Assembly: GCA_028554795.2 (NCBI GenBank)
Contig: CM068832.1
Location: 82,417,180 to 82,481,179 of the forward strand
Length of the DNA stretch: 64,000 nucleotides
Origin: Sinohyriopsis cumingii
Lineage: Eukaryota > Mollusca > Bivalvia > Unionida > Unionidae
Direction: 5' to 3'
Numbering within the stretch: the first letter of the stretch is position 1; each line of letters starts with the position of its first letter. This document shows, in pieces, positions 1 through 15,438 of this stretch. The translations under genes were made by a program, and so were the position numbers. Below the pieces are notes generated by a model that was not told the origin of the DNA, ran no database searches, and saw only the letters and a list, made by a program, of their open reading frames with translations.

Positions 1-71
1 ACATACATATATACATACTTACATGCATGTATGCATGTATACATACATACATATATGCATGCATGCATGCA

Positions 72-105
<34 letters not shown>

Positions 106-390
106 CATACATACATACATACATACATACATACATACATACATACATACATGCATGCATAAATACATACATACATACATGCATGTATGCATGTATACAT
201 ACATACATACATGCATGCATAAATACATACATACATACATACATTAATACATACATGCATGTATACATGTATACATACATACATATATGCATGCATGCAT
301 GCATACATACATACATACATACATACATACATACATACATACATACATACATACATACATACATACATACATACATACATACATACAAGC
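1..390. repeat. (ACAT)n tetranucleotide array
   Basis: Almost pure CATA/ACAT tetranucleotide repeat with ATGC and ATGT variants, truncated by the window start. It decays into a G/C-richer CGTG/CGTT tail at about 390-425. It can be read through in several frames, but only as a low-complexity peptide, so those frames are not genes. Confidence 0.97.
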
Positions 391-2310
<1,920 letters not shown>

Positions 2311-2732
2311 ATTCAAGCTGATCTTACAATATATATTTTTCTTTCAACTTGTTTTAGTTCATTTCAGCGTCGCGGAATGTTATTACTATATAAACAGAAG
2401 ATCACATGTGCAAGGTTGCAGGTTACTGACTCTCAAGAATGGTGGTTCTAATGTACATATTTGCAGCAAACACAACAAACATGAGTGTTTTAATTTCGAA
2501 CAACTGTCAATCTTTCACCACTACTACAAAACTATAATTCACTATAATTCTTATTCTGCCTTATTTCTTCTTCTTCTTGGTAGTAGTAGTATTAAATGTA
2601 GTAGTAGTCGTAGTACATTGTAAATACTATTCTACTTTTTCCGCAAGTCAATCGAATCAAATGTAGACGTAACATCCTCCACCGTCAGGCACCCAAAATA
2701 ATATCAGGTACACATTACACTCATCATCATTA
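2311..2732. other. Spacer between LINE fragments
   Basis: AT-rich sequence without recognised coding content. Around 2566-2625 it holds an impure TTC/TAG trinucleotide stretch. Confidence 0.4.
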
Positions 2733-3464
2733 TCAATCCCTTAACCCAAGAGGCTGTTGGGGCACCACAGTTGACTTTACAACCATTTCTCTCCATCTTT
2801 CCCTGTTTTCTAATGCCCTTTGTGAATCTCCAAATCCAATGCCTGTCCACTCTTTAATGTTGTCTACAAAGCTCTTTTTCTGTCTGCCTCTTCTTCTGCA
2901 CCCTCGCATTGTGCCTTGCAAGATTGTTTTTGCCAGTCCTGATGATCTTGAGACATGACCGACCACTTCAGTTGCGTTTAGTTTTTACAATGGTCAAGAA
3001 GTCTTCATATGATCCGATGGGTAGTTGGATACGTTGTGGACTTCTTTGGTGTCACATGGTCAATGTATGACATCCCCGAGATCTTGCGGCAGCATCTTAC
3101 TTCAAAGGTTTGAATTTTTCTTTGTATATCTGATATGAGCGTCCATATTTCACAAGCATACAGAACGATGGATAAGAAATCGAGCGCACCAGCCTTATTT
3201 TGCAACCAAAATCAATGTTTGTATCTTTCCATACTGGTCTCAACATTGTTATTGCTGTTGTTGTCTTGGCAATCCTGCAAGGTAGTTCTGGTTTGGAGCC
3301 CTCATCTGTGATAATTGATCCCAAGTACTTGAATCTTGTGATTCTTTCCAGCTTCGGTCCACTGATCTTTATTTCCGTACTGATGTCATTGGTGTTGTTT
3401 GTCATCAGTTTGTTTTTTTCGGCCCTAATCTCAATAACGTATGCTGTGAAAGTTGTGTAGAGGT
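2733..3464 (-). mobile_element. Second LINE type: RT C-terminal region remnant
   Basis: Three minus-strand pieces in different frames belong to one decayed ORF2. The first is 'FKYLGSIITDEG' with 'RIAKTTTAITMLRPVWKD' (about 3220-3360). The second is 'LYACEIWTLISDIQRKIQ' (about 3110-3180). The third is 'GHVSRSSGLAKTILQGT' followed by 'RRRGRQKKSFVDNIKEWTG' (about 2790-2960). This order is the hallmark of the region downstream of the RT domain in a widespread class of invertebrate endonuclease/RT retrotransposons. At least two frameshifts separate the pieces. The exact clade (RTE-like or CR1-like) cannot be assigned from this much sequence. It differs from the LINE family on either side. Confidence 0.8.
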
Positions 3465-4318
3465 GCACTGGTAGCAAATTTTGTGTTTGATTCTTGATCG
3501 AATGGATAGCCAGCATAAGGTACAGAGCAGCGGGGAGGTGTGCTCTGATCGTGGTACTATAAGTATGATCCGAACAGCTGTTTTGAACTGTATGAAGTTT
3601 CTGGAGTAGATTATGAGATGAACCAGACAGAATTGAGTTACAATAGTCCAGTCCTGAAAGTACTAATGAACACACAAGTGTTTTAGTGTCATTAACTGAA
3701 AGATATATGCGAATTGAGCTGACGCGTCTCAGCTCAAGATATGCAGCCTTGCATATGTTCGCGACATGTTGGTTCAATGTGAGAGTACTGTTCGGAGTAA
3801 CACCTAGGTTTCGTACTGATTGTGTGAATTTAATGTTGGTGTTACTGATATTTATTATTTGAGGTAAAGGATGTGAATGAGAAAGACTTTGTGTTGTAAT
3901 CAGAATGGCCCCAGTTTTATCATCATTCATCTGCAGCTTGTTACATGTCATTCATGAATTTACATTAGAAATGCACCTCTCTACACCTTGGATGGTAGCA
4001 TCAACTTCAGTTGGATGGCTATATTTGTATATTTGGGTGTCATCAGCGTACAATTGGTGAGACACCGAATGATGATCTATGACACTTGAGAGTGACTGAG
4101 TGTACAGAATGAAGAGAACAGGTCCAAGAACATACCCCTATGGAAGACCACAACATAGATCAACGGGGCTGGAGTGTATTCCATTTGCAGATACATTTTG
4201 TGTCCTGTTGACCAAGTAGGACTTGAACCACAGTAAAGCTGTATCACGAATGCCAAATACATGCTGGAGACGGTGAAGTAATATATCATGGTCTATTGTG
4301 TCAAATGCTGCAGACAAC
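3465..4318 (-). mobile_element. LINE fragment b (CR1/L2/Jockey-like), RT core remnant
   Basis: Minus-strand translation shows a run of reverse transcriptase motifs: 'FDTIDHDILLHRLQHVFGI' and 'LLWFKSYLVNRTQ' near 4220-4300, the catalytic 'YADDTQIYK' at about 4030, then 'LVLSGLDYCNSILSGS' at about 3620. In-frame stops and a junction into the other LINE near 3465 make it a pseudogene. A long minus-strand open frame over 3097-3951 is a chance fusion of two unrelated LINE pieces. The 5' truncation point at about 4318 is the same as in the LINE at 40322-41648. Confidence 0.85.
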
Positions 4319-7300
4319 TCATCTTTATTAGGGTCTAGTTCACCTCATACAAGCTTAAGATGTTCTGCACATATTGTTCTTGCTGGGTATGAACGAGTGA
4401 CTTCATTAAATCGTGTAAGCATGATGCACACACTGCATCGTAAGTTTCGGGCGAACCAAATCATGAAAAGCAATACAATAACAGGTCAATCTGATATCCT
4501 CAGTTATTTCATTTATTCCACTTTCATCATTTTTCAGTTGTATAAATATATTTGGTGTTTGTGTTGTGCTTGAAAAAAAACATTTTTCCTTATCTCCATC
4601 CTTGTCGTTCTAAACCATTTATACATAAATGTACTGATTTTCTCGCCAATATTTGAATTAGATTAAATTTTGCTCTTAATGAAAGAAACTGGCAAGTTCG
4701 TATATGATATAACACAAAACAATAACATGTAGGTCATAATATATTGCAGTGCCAACAATAATTGTGTCGTATTGCATTAATATTAAAATTGATTGTAAAA
4801 TGGCTATACCTAGGCAGCATTGTTTTCTTTCTCTAAAGAAATATTTTCGCACCAATCTACGAACGAGACATGCAAGAAAGTACCATTACAAAATAGAAAA
4901 TTAAATAAATATGGCATTGTTTTAAACTTACTCTCTGCAGGGGAGTATTTGAATAGTACTTTAATCTCTCTCTCTCTCTCTTTTGTAAGCACAATGTAAG
5001 AAGAACATAACCCATGGTTCGCCGCTAACATTATACGATAGCAATCAATTCCTTTTGCCAAATTGTCCTATTTTTTAAACTGGTTACCGCCATACAGAGA
5101 ACAAGGGACGCGTTTTAAACATAATCACGTGTATTATACTAGTCTAGTGGCATGCTTAGAAAAGGAATTTCTAATTAGAGGGTGCCATTATTGTTAGATA
5201 CAATTATTACACTCCATATAGCTGAATAACCTATACTTATGGGATCATAGGAATACCAATGGTTTATTGTTTTGAATATATTTAGTACGTTCTCTACTGC
5301 ATTATGTCCAATTCAAAAGCTCATGGTATATCGACAAGATGCATTATCCAAAACGAGCCACCTTCTTTCTTCTTTTCTTTTTCTGAGTTTCTTGAAAGGA
5401 TCGATTGTATACCTACTCAAATACTTTTCTAAGACTACCGCCGTAATAACAACTTTGCACACCAGAACAATGTTTCACCGTGATGGATGTGGCAGGAATT
5501 TATCTGCTTACATTTCCCCATTTCCCTCTGAATCGTAAATACACTCTGTTCTATTATATTCTTGTCTGAGCAATTTTCCGTTCTGTTTTCTGAAACACCA
5601 ATGTCCCTATATTGACCATTGCCGAAAGCGTTGAAATATAATGAATGTAAATGAATGTTAGTGTACGGAACTGACATTGATATATGTATATTGGATGTGT
5701 CAGTTCTTTGTATGGGTGTCATATTATCATGTTTGTTTCATAGCTCTAACATTATTAATAGTTTTCTGAACGTATGACGTTTAATTCGAAGATAAATATC
5801 CTTACTAGCCAACGACCAAATGTTGTCCCGTGTTGACAAGTATCTGCAGATTACTCTTAACTCAGAGAACATGGCTGAAGCAGACTGTAGCAAATTATTC
5901 GGCTCGTTGTTTTGTTTGGTCCTCGTTATCATCTCGAAGGAACTTAAATGGACTTGCTACTGTGGAACATGTATAAAAAAAACATTTTTGGTAAATTCTT
6001 GATTATAAAATTATGAATTCGACTTTCACGGTCAATGTAACTATTATAATTTTCACAACTGTGTGCATGTGTGTGCGTATGTATGTCTGTGTGGTAGCAA
6101 TCCTCACTTTTATCTCATTCTGGTATCTAAATACATCTTAAGTGGACTTTATTTAGCCCTGGTGATAAGGCATTATGTACTACCACATCTGTTTTAACAC
6201 ATTATCGAACAGACATGCATTCTAAGATGTATAAATTAAATAGCAAAATTGAACCACATTCTGTAAACTGAACGAGAACTGTTGTCAGTATTGTACCAAT
6301 GTTTATTTTATCCATGAATTTGCTGATACTGTGCGTTATTTATTGTATTAATAACTCAGACCAGATATTTAACCACGTCCTCGTTGCCTGTGATGCAGCT
6401 ATATTCATTCTAAGAATGACGACACGTAAGACAGAGCCATTATAATGCGCATGATTAATGAAGAATGACATGTTTCTGACTTACTCTCTATAGAGGATTA
6501 GTTTAAATCGTACTTGACATTTTATTTTTTCTAAACACAATGTAAAAGGAATATAACACATGGTTCGCCGCTTACATAAACGAAATCAATCTTATTCTGT
6601 TCGCCAAAGTTTGTTTTTGCTGTAGAATATAATCACGTGTAGTATAATTGTATAGTGGCACAATTAGAAAAGGAATATATAAACAGAGGAGGTTATTCCT
6701 GCTAGTTACAATTACTCTCCCTAAAACTGGATAAACCTACTTATAGGGACATGGCTTTTCAATATATTCAGTATGTTCTCTGCTGAATTTGGCCCAATTC
6801 AAAAGGTTCATTCTATATCTAGACAAGAACAGTTGCAAACTCAAACCAAGGATTTTTATTTTGTCGTAGCTTTGTACGAGGTCCTTGCAAGGATCTATTG
6901 CTTACCTTCTTAAATCCAGTTCTACAACTACCTCATTGGTAACATAGCTTTGTAGACCAGATCGAAGTTTCAATAATATGGTTGGAGCGGTAATGTGTAT
7001 GCTTATTTGTACCATTTTTTCTCTTAATCATAAACAACAATCTGCCCTCTTACTTTGCTTGTCTGACCTATGTTTCTTTTCTTTTGTTTCTGAAACCTCA
7101 CTCTCCCTCTATAATAACCGAGCATAAGGAGTTAAGATATAATGAATGCAATTACACGCCGGTGTAAGCAAATAATTACGATATATTTATATTGGATATG
7201 TCAGTTTCATGCATTTGCGTAATATTATCACGTTTGTTGTATATCTCTAACATTATACATGTTTTCCATAACGTACGACTTGTCAATTAAATATAAATAT

Positions 7301-8009
7301 AATATTTCAGGCCTGATACCAACGATCGTCAGGCTTTGATAGATATTTGGAGATTAGTCTTAAATCACAGGACTGTGTTAAATCAAAATGATGCAACACG
7401 TTAGGTTAATTCAGTGTATATTAGTCCCCATTACCATCTCGAATAAACTTATATGGACTCGCAACATATATGAAAAAATAACTTTCTGGTGAAAGATTTA
7501 AAGTCAAATTAAGAATTTGAAGTTTAAGATGAATGCAACTATTTTGACTTTTTATTTGTTGTGCATATATGTTGTTTTTGTGTTTGTGTGATTGAGATTC
7601 TCAATGTTTTTCTTGCTAGCATATCTTAAGTGGAACGTATTAAGTACTGTTAGCAAAGCATCATTTAATCCACCAATGTTCTGAACGTAACATTGTCGCA
7701 CCGACATACACGTTCCATGATATAAAAACTAAAAGTAAACATTGATCTTAAGTCTGTAACCTGAATCAGTACTGAGAAGCGAAAGCGTCAATGCCGCAAA
7801 CACATGATTGATGCTTATGTAAAGTAACTTGGAGACATGTGGTTCTGTCGATAAATGAAAATAGTTGGTCAGGCATAATGAATAATTCTTAAGAACAGTA
7901 CAATATATGAAAACTTCTCTTCCTTTATTTCTCTATCTATCACACACCCCAACAGACACACACACACACACACACACTCACACACACATAGGATGGCATA
8001 TATATTCAT
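4319..8009. repeat. Family A complex repeat, unit 1
   Basis: First unit of a long-period repeat. Landmarks recurring in order in the other units are 'CACCTCAGACAGGCTTA'-like (4340), 'CCCATGGTTCGCCGC' (5012), a 90-codon open stretch (5272), 'CCAGAACGTATAACGTT'-like (5765) and 'CACATCGTTTTAACACAA'-like (6183). A more diverged second half-unit follows at about 6480-7990. No gene family, terminal inverted repeat or RNA gene is recognised. Divergence from other units looks to be several to tens of percent, so this is old. Confidence 0.75.
7956..7989. repeat. (AC)n microsatellite
   Basis: Short CA-rich tract at the end of family A unit 1. The same position is greatly expanded at 39714-39794, next to a related copy. 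Confidence 0.85.
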
Positions 8010-11000
8010 TAATTTAAATGTTTTCATCTACACAGATGAACACACCATGATATTTAATACATTCAAAATTTATCAGACATTGAAGAACTTCAATTTACGG
8101 TCCATGGAATGTATTGCCATACTAATAAAATTGCCGCATTATATACATGTGAACACTTGGCTCTATGTATGTATGGATTGTTCTAGCAGCGATTCTGAAT
8201 ACAGCGAAATGACAAAAAAATCTTATTCGGTAGCATGCGTTTCTTTAACGTGCCTAAACATTGCTGGTTGATCGAGGAATATAAACATTAAGAAAAAGAA
8301 AGATAACAAAACTATTGCATGTTTTCAGAATATAAAGCGTTATTAAACTTAAGACATCGGTGAGGATGAAATTAACGTAATATACTATAGCGTCCCTCGT
8401 CAATACACCCAGCCACTATCATTTACAATGTCCTATCTTTCCCCAAATCAATATATTATTAGTTTCTCTATAATCAACGGTACACATTAACCAGAATGGC
8501 ATGTCCTTTGTCCGCTTGACCCATGTATATCATCTTTATTAGGCCTAGTTCACCTCAGACAGACGTAAGATGTTGTGCATACATTGTTCTTGCTTCATAT
8601 GAACGAGTGGCTTCATTAAATCGTGTAAGCATGATGAACACACTGCAACCTAAGTTTTGAGCAGAACAAATCATGAAAAGTAATAAAATATGAGGCCATT
8701 CGAATATGGTCAGTTATTATATTTATTCCAATTTCATCATTTTTCAGTTGTAAAAATATATTTGATGTTTGTTTTGTTCCTGAAAACAACGACCCGCTTT
8801 TTCCTTTTATTCGTCCTTCTCGTTCAAACCATTGACCCATATCTGTACTGATTTTCTCGCCAATATTTAATTATATTAGATTTTGTTCTCAGTGAAAGAA
8901 ACGGGTAATTTCGTGTATTCTATAACACATGTAAGTCATAATCTATTGCAGTGCCAACAATATTTTTGCCATATTGCATTAATGATAATATTGGTTATAA
9001 GGTGGCTACACCTAGGCAGCATTGGTTTCTTTCCCTAAAGAAATATTTTCACACCAGTCTTCAAACGAAACATGCAAAAAAATGTGCCATTAAAAAAGAA
9101 ATAATACAAGATATATGGCGTTGTTCCAAACTTACTCTTTGTAGCGGAGTATTTTAAATCGTACTTTAATCTCTCTCTCTTTCACAAGCACAATGTGAGA
9201 TGAATATAGCCCATGGTTCACCGCTTGCATTATACGATATCAATCAATTTCTTTTGTCAAATTGTTCTTTTGTTTGAAACTGGTTACCGCTGTACAAAGA
9301 TCTTGGGACACATTTTAAAGATAACAACGTGTGTTATAATAGTCTATTGGCATACTTAGAAAGGAATTTCGAATTAGAGGGGGCAATTATTGCTAGAAAC
9401 GATTACTACACACCACATCGCTGAATGACCTCTAGTTTTGGGGTCATTGGAATACCATGGTGTATTGTTTTAAATGTATTTACTACACTCCACATCGCTG
9501 AATGACCTCTATTTTTGGGGTCATTGGAATACCATGGTGTATTGTTTTAAATGTATTTAGTATGTTCCGTATAGCATTTTATCTGAATCAAAAGCTCATG
9601 TTATATCGAGAAAATCAATTAGCCAAAACAAACCAATTTCTTTCTTCTTTTATTTTGCTGAGTTTCTTGAAAAGATCGATTGTATACCTACACAAATATT
9701 GTTCTACGACTACCGCCATAAAAACAACTTTGCACACCAGAACAAAGTTTCGAGGTGATGGATGTATCAGGGATTTTTCTGCTTATATTTCCCTTTTTTC
9801 CTCTTCATGGTAAATAAACTATGTCCTCTTACTTTGCTTGTGTCACCGATTTTTCCGTTCCTTGTTTTCTGAAACACCAACGTCTCTATATTGACCTTTG
9901 CAGGAAGAGTTCAAATATGCTGAATGTAAATAAATGTTTGTATAACGAACTGACATTGGTTTATTTGTATTGGTTGTTTCAGTTTGTTTGCATGGGTGTA
10001 ATATTATCAGGTTATTTGATAGCTCTAACATTATAAATAGTTTCCAGAACGTAGAATGTTCAACTCGAAAGATAAATATCTATCTATTAGCCAACGAGCA
10101 ACTGTTGTCACGTGCTTATACGTATATGTAGTTTAGTCTTAAATCACATAACCTGGCTGAAGCAAACTGTTGCAAAACATTAGGCTTGTTGTTACGTCTG
10201 GTCCTCATAATCTGTGGAACATGTATTATAAAAATAATTGTGGTGTATGATTGATTACAAAATTATGAATTCAACTTTCAAGGTTAAGGCAACTATTATA
10301 ATTTTCACTACTGTGTGTGCATGTGTACGTATGTATGTTTGTGTGGTAGCATTCCTCAATGCTGTCTCATTCTGGTATCTAAATATATCTTAAGTGGATT
10401 TTATTAAGCCCTGTTGATAAGGCATTATGTACTACCACATCGCTTTTAACACAACATTATCGTACCGACATGCATTATATGGTACATCAATTAGAAGACT
10501 TTGCTAGCTTTTTAGACGATAAGGAAGCTTCAAAATTATGGTTGTAGCAGGATCGTGTCTCCTTATCTTTACCCTACTTTGCTCTTAATCTTTAACAACA
10601 ATCTGCCCTCTAACTTGCTTATGTGACCTATATATCTTTTTCTTTTGTTCTGAAACGTCACTCTCTCTATACTAACCGCAGAATAAGGAGTTAAGATATA
10701 ATGAATGTAATTGCACGTTAGTGTACGCAAATAATTATGATATATTTATATTGAATATGTGAGTTTCATGCATTTGCGTGATATTATCAGGTTTGTTGTA
10801 TATCTCTAACATAATACATGTTTTCCATAACGTAAGACTTGTAAATGAAATATAAATATAACATTTCAGGCCTGATACCAACGATCGTCAAGCTTTGATA
10901 CGAATTTGGAGATTAGTCTTAAATCACAGGACTTTGTTAAATCAAAATGATGCAACACATTAGGTTCATTCAATATAGTAGTCCTCATTACCATCTCGAA

Positions 11001-11514
11001 TAAACTTATATGGACTCGCAACATATATGGAAACAACTTTCTGGTGAATGATTTAATGTCAAATTAAGAATTCGAATTTCAAGATGCATGGAACTATTTT
11101 AACTTTTTACTTTTGTGCATATATACTTGTTTTTGTGTTTGTATGATGGAGATTCATGCTAGCATATCTGAAGTCGAATTTATTAAGTACTGTTAGCGAG
11201 GCATTTTTTAATCCGCCAATGTTCTGAACATAACATTGTCGCACCGACATACACGTTCCATGAAAAAAACGCTAATACTAAACATTGATCCGTCACCTGA
11301 AAGAGTACTGTAAAAAGAAAGCGTCAATGTAGCAAATACATGATGCTCATGGAACGTAATATGGTGACATGTGGTTATGTCGATAAACGAAAATAATTGG
11401 TCAGGCGAAATGAATAATTCATAAGACCAGTACCAGATATGAATGCTTATATTCCTTTCTTTCTCTCTATATCACACACACCAACACACCCACGCGAACA
11501 CATATATGGTCATT
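8010..11514. repeat. Family A complex repeat, unit 2
   Basis: Complete 3.5-kb unit, from the 'TTTTCATCTACACAGATGAA'-type landmark at about 8020 to its next occurrence at about 11525. It contains a local tandem duplication: the sequence at about 9400-9478 ('CACATCGCTGAATGACCTCT') repeats at 9485-9560. Otherwise it has the same order of landmarks as unit 1. Confidence 0.8.
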
Positions 11515-14500
11515 AACATAAACGTTTTCATGTACACAGATGACTCACGATGAGATTAAATATACTGAACATTTTGCAACTTATATTTACGTTCCATGGA
11601 ATTTACTTCCATACTAATTCAATTGTCACATTATATACATGCGAACACTTGACTTTATATAATTATGGAGTTTTCTAGCAGCAATTCGGAATAAAGCGAA
11701 ATGACAAATAATCTTATTCGGCATCTTTAACGTGCTTAACCAGTGCTAGTGGATCGAGGAATATAAACTTTAGAAAACAGAACGATAACAAAACTGTTGT
11801 ATGTTTTCAGATTATAAAACGTTATTAAAATTAGCACATCGGTGATGATTAACTTTATATACCAAAGCGTACCCGCGCCAATACACCCAGCCACTATCAT
11901 TTGCAATGTCCTATTTTTCCCCAAATCAGTATGTTATTAGTCTGCTGCATAATCAAGCGTTAACATTAACCATAATGGCATGTCCTTTGTCCGATAGACC
12001 CATATGTATCATCTGTATTAGGGCCAAGTTCACCTCAGACAGGCTTAGGATGTTATGCATATATTGTTGTTGCTGGGTATGAACGAGTGACTTCTTGAAA
12101 TCGTATAGCATGATGCAAACACTGCAACCTAAGCTTCGAGTGGACCAAAGCCTGAAAAGTAATGAAATAAGAGGTCAATCTGATATGGTCAGTTATTTTA
12201 TTTATTCCACTTTCATCATTTTCAGTTGTAAAAATATATTTGGTGTTTGTTTTGTGCCTGACAAAACAACCCGCTTTTTACTTATATTCATCCTTCTCGT
12301 TCTAAACCATTTATCCATATCTGTACTGATTTTTTTGCCGATAAAAATATTTTTTGCGTATTACATTAATATTAAAAGTGATTGTAATTCGTTTTGCCAA
12401 ATTGTCATTTTGTTTGAAACTGGTTGCCGCTATACCGAAAACAATGGACGCGTTTAAAAACTAATCACGTGTATTATAATAGTCTAGTGGCATACTTAGA
12501 AGATGAATTTATAATTAGAGGGGGCCATTATTGTTAGAAGCAATTACTACACTCCATATAGCTGAATGACCTCTACTTATGGGGTTAATGGAATACCATG
12601 GTTAATTGCTTTGAATATATTTAGTATGTTCTGTACTGTGTTTTGTCCGTGTCAAAACCTCATGTTATATGGACAAAATGAATTAGACAAAAGAAACCAA
12701 TTTCTTTTTTCTTTTATTTTGCTGAGTTTCTTGAAAGGATCGATTGTATACCTACTCAAACACTTTTCTACGACTACCGCCGTAATAACAACTTTGCACA
12801 CCAGAACAATGTTTCAACGTGATAGATGTAGCAGGAATATGTATGCTTATATTTCCCATTTTCATCTTCATCGTAAATCCACTCGGTTCTTTTACTTTGC
12901 TTGTCTGACCGGTTGTTAACCTTTCTTTTTTCTGAAATACCACTAACTCTATATTGACCATTACTGAAAGCGTTGAACTATAATGAATGTAAATGAACGT
13001 CGGATTACCCAAACGACACTGATATATTTATATTGGACATATCAGTTTCTAGCATGGGTGCCAACATTGTTTCTTTGTCTAAAGAAACATTTTCACACCA
13101 ATCTACTAACGAGACATTCAAGAATGTACCATTACAGAATACATAATTAAAGAAATTTGGCGTTGTTCCAAATTTATTCTCTGTAGGGGAGTGATTTTCA
13201 AACGAAAGTCAATACGTCTCTTTCCTAAGCACAATTTAAAGAAGAATATAACCCATGGTTTGCGGCTTACATTTTACGATATCAATCAATTATTTTTGCC
13301 AAATTGTAATTATGTTTGAAACTGGTTACCGTTATACAGAGGACGAGGGACACATTTAAAAGATAATAACGTGTAATATAATAGTTTGGTGGCATACGAA
13401 GAAAGGAAAGCTCAAATCAGAAGAGGCTAGCATTGCTAGATACAATTACTCTCCTCCATATAGCTGTATGATCTCTACTTATGGGGTCATTGGAATACCC
13501 TGTCTTATTGTTTCGAATATATTCAATTTGTTCTGTACTGTATTGTGTTTGATACAAAAGTTTATGCCATATCGAGAAAATGAAATAGGAACAACAAACC
13601 GATTTCCTATTTTCTTTTCTTTTGCTGAGTTTCTTACAAGTATTGATTGCCTCCTTTCTCTAATCATTTTCTTGTCAGCTTTAGCATGTGTGTCAGTTTA
13701 TCAGGTATATTTCATCGCTCTAACATAATATTATCCAGAATGTATAATGTTTAACTTAGAGATACATGTCAGTATTAGTCAACCTACAAATGTCGTCACA
13801 TTTTGATTGGTCTATGTAGTTTACTGTTAAAGCACAGAACCTGGTTGAAGCAGACTGGTGCAAAACATTAGGTTCGTTCTTTTGTTTAGTCCTCATTATC
13901 ATCATGAATAACCTTAAATAGACTCGATGATGTGGGACATGTATGAAAAGAATATTTCTGGCACAAGATTATCAAATTCGACTTTCAAGGTCAATGCAAC
14001 TATTATAATTTTCAAAACTGTGTGTGCATGTGTGCATGTTAAGTTTGTGTGGTGGCAATCCTAAATTTTATCTCATTCTGGTATATAAATAAATCTTAAG
14101 TGGACTTTATTTAGCCCTAATGACAAGGTATTATTTACTACCACATCGTTTGAACACAACAGTGTCGTACATACATGCATTCTATGATATATAAATTAAA
14201 AGACATCATTGATCCACATTCTGTTAACTGAATGAGTACTGTTGTCGCTCTTGTACCTATGTCTATTTTCTCTGTGATTTAGTTAATAATGTGCGTTATT
14301 TATTTGTATTAATAGCTCAAACCAGATATGTAAGCACCTGCTCTTTGTCAATGATGTAAAAATATCCACAGGATAAATGTTAATACTAACAGAGTGCGTC
14401 TTTGCTTTGTAGTCATCACTCTAACTAAATGTGTAAAAATGTCAACTGTGTACCTATGTCCACATTCGTTGTGTTTTTAGTATATGTGTTTTCCTTATAT

Positions 14501-14780
14501 TGAAATGATCGTTCAAAGTAAATGTGTATTATGTCGTAGTTGTTCATGATTTTCCAATGTCCCCTGGACCCATGTTGTTGACAATAGTGTGCGTCTTTAG
14601 TTTGTATTGATCGCTCAAAATAGACGGATAAAGCTGTCGACAGAGTCGATAATGTATCAATGTCCATATTCTTCGTGTGTTTGTAATATTGTGCGTTTTT
14701 ATACTGAATTTGTTTGATGAGTTCCCTTAGTCTATTATTTGCATTCCACAAATTGTCGATTTTCATGTTGACTTGGTAGG
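11515..14780. repeat. Family A complex repeat, unit 3
   Basis: Same landmarks as the other units. It has lost roughly 400 bp between 'TTACATTAATATTAAAA' and 'TTTTGCCAAATTGTC' (about 12365-12395) relative to unit 1. It then contains a second, shorter half-unit (about 13080-14150). The unit at 25456-28690 has the same deletion and the same second half-unit, so the two are sister copies. It ends at the junction with block B1. Confidence 0.78.
12566..12919 (+). other. Recurrent open frame in family A (hypothetical)
   Basis: A 117-codon open frame starting 'MTSTYGVNGIPWLIALNIFS', with a hydrophobic middle ('FLFSFILLSFLKGSIVYLL'). Counterparts stay open at 5272-5538, 9502-9813, 26505-26834 and 42389-42736. 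A more diverged form is at 13468-13728 and 27391-27654, while the copy near 6757-7000 is degraded. Starts and ends vary and most differences replace residues, so this may be a chance open stretch in an AT-rich repeat. No family is recognised and no expression signal is obvious. Confidence 0.2.
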
Positions 14781-15303
14781 GCTATACGAAAACATAGTGC
14801 AACCTTTCTAGCATTTCCCCCACCAACCGCAAATCATCCAGTACCCTTGCAAGTATGTAGCTTCTCTAGGATATTCCTCGCCATCTTAGATTATTCAATG
14901 TCGAATGGCACGATTGACTGACTGACTGACTACTTAAAGTTATGTCGGTTTCGCCGGGTCGGGCATGTGCGATGGGTTGCTGCCTATAGTGCAGGCTATT
15001 TAATTGATCGTGGGGGAAGGAATCAGAGTCACATGTCCTACACGTTTATACACTCAACATGGGCTGGTAAATTAAGCCGTCAGGTCGTGGAACTATAAAA
15101 TCCCAAACGACCTGTATGTATGGTTGTCATGAGTGTGGATATACTCAACTCACATTCATGTTTATAGTCTGTATCAACTGTCGTGACGCTTATTTTGAAC
15201 CACCCATTTATAGCGCCCCCCCCCCCTCCCGGTTCCGTGTTTACACGCTCTTCGGGGTACCTGAAACATTAAGACGGGTGGGAATAGTTCCACATTCCGT
15301 CAT

Positions 15304-15438
15304 AATGAAACGTCTGATTGAGGAAGAAGGCGAGGGAGCCGGCAAAAGGCTTAAGCACAACGGAAAGCCGAAACACCAGATCGGACAAGAAATCAAATTT
15401 AGTCCAGTTATTCTAATGGACAATTATAATAACCATTA
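15304..15438 (+). other. Small basic/acidic ORF in G/C-rich island (hypothetical)
   Basis: Frame beginning 'MKRLIEEEGEGAGKRLK' and ending 'ILMDNYNNH', 44 codons, in the G/C-richest part of block B1, just after an 11-C run (15216-15226). In block B2 (about 45819) an extra A after the start codon shifts the frame to an early stop, so it is not conserved as a gene. No family recognised. Confidence 0.15.

Noticed and set aside
3097-3951. 284-codon minus-strand open frame
   Set aside because: It is a chance fusion across the junction near 3465 of two different LINE remnants; neither half is a complete domain.
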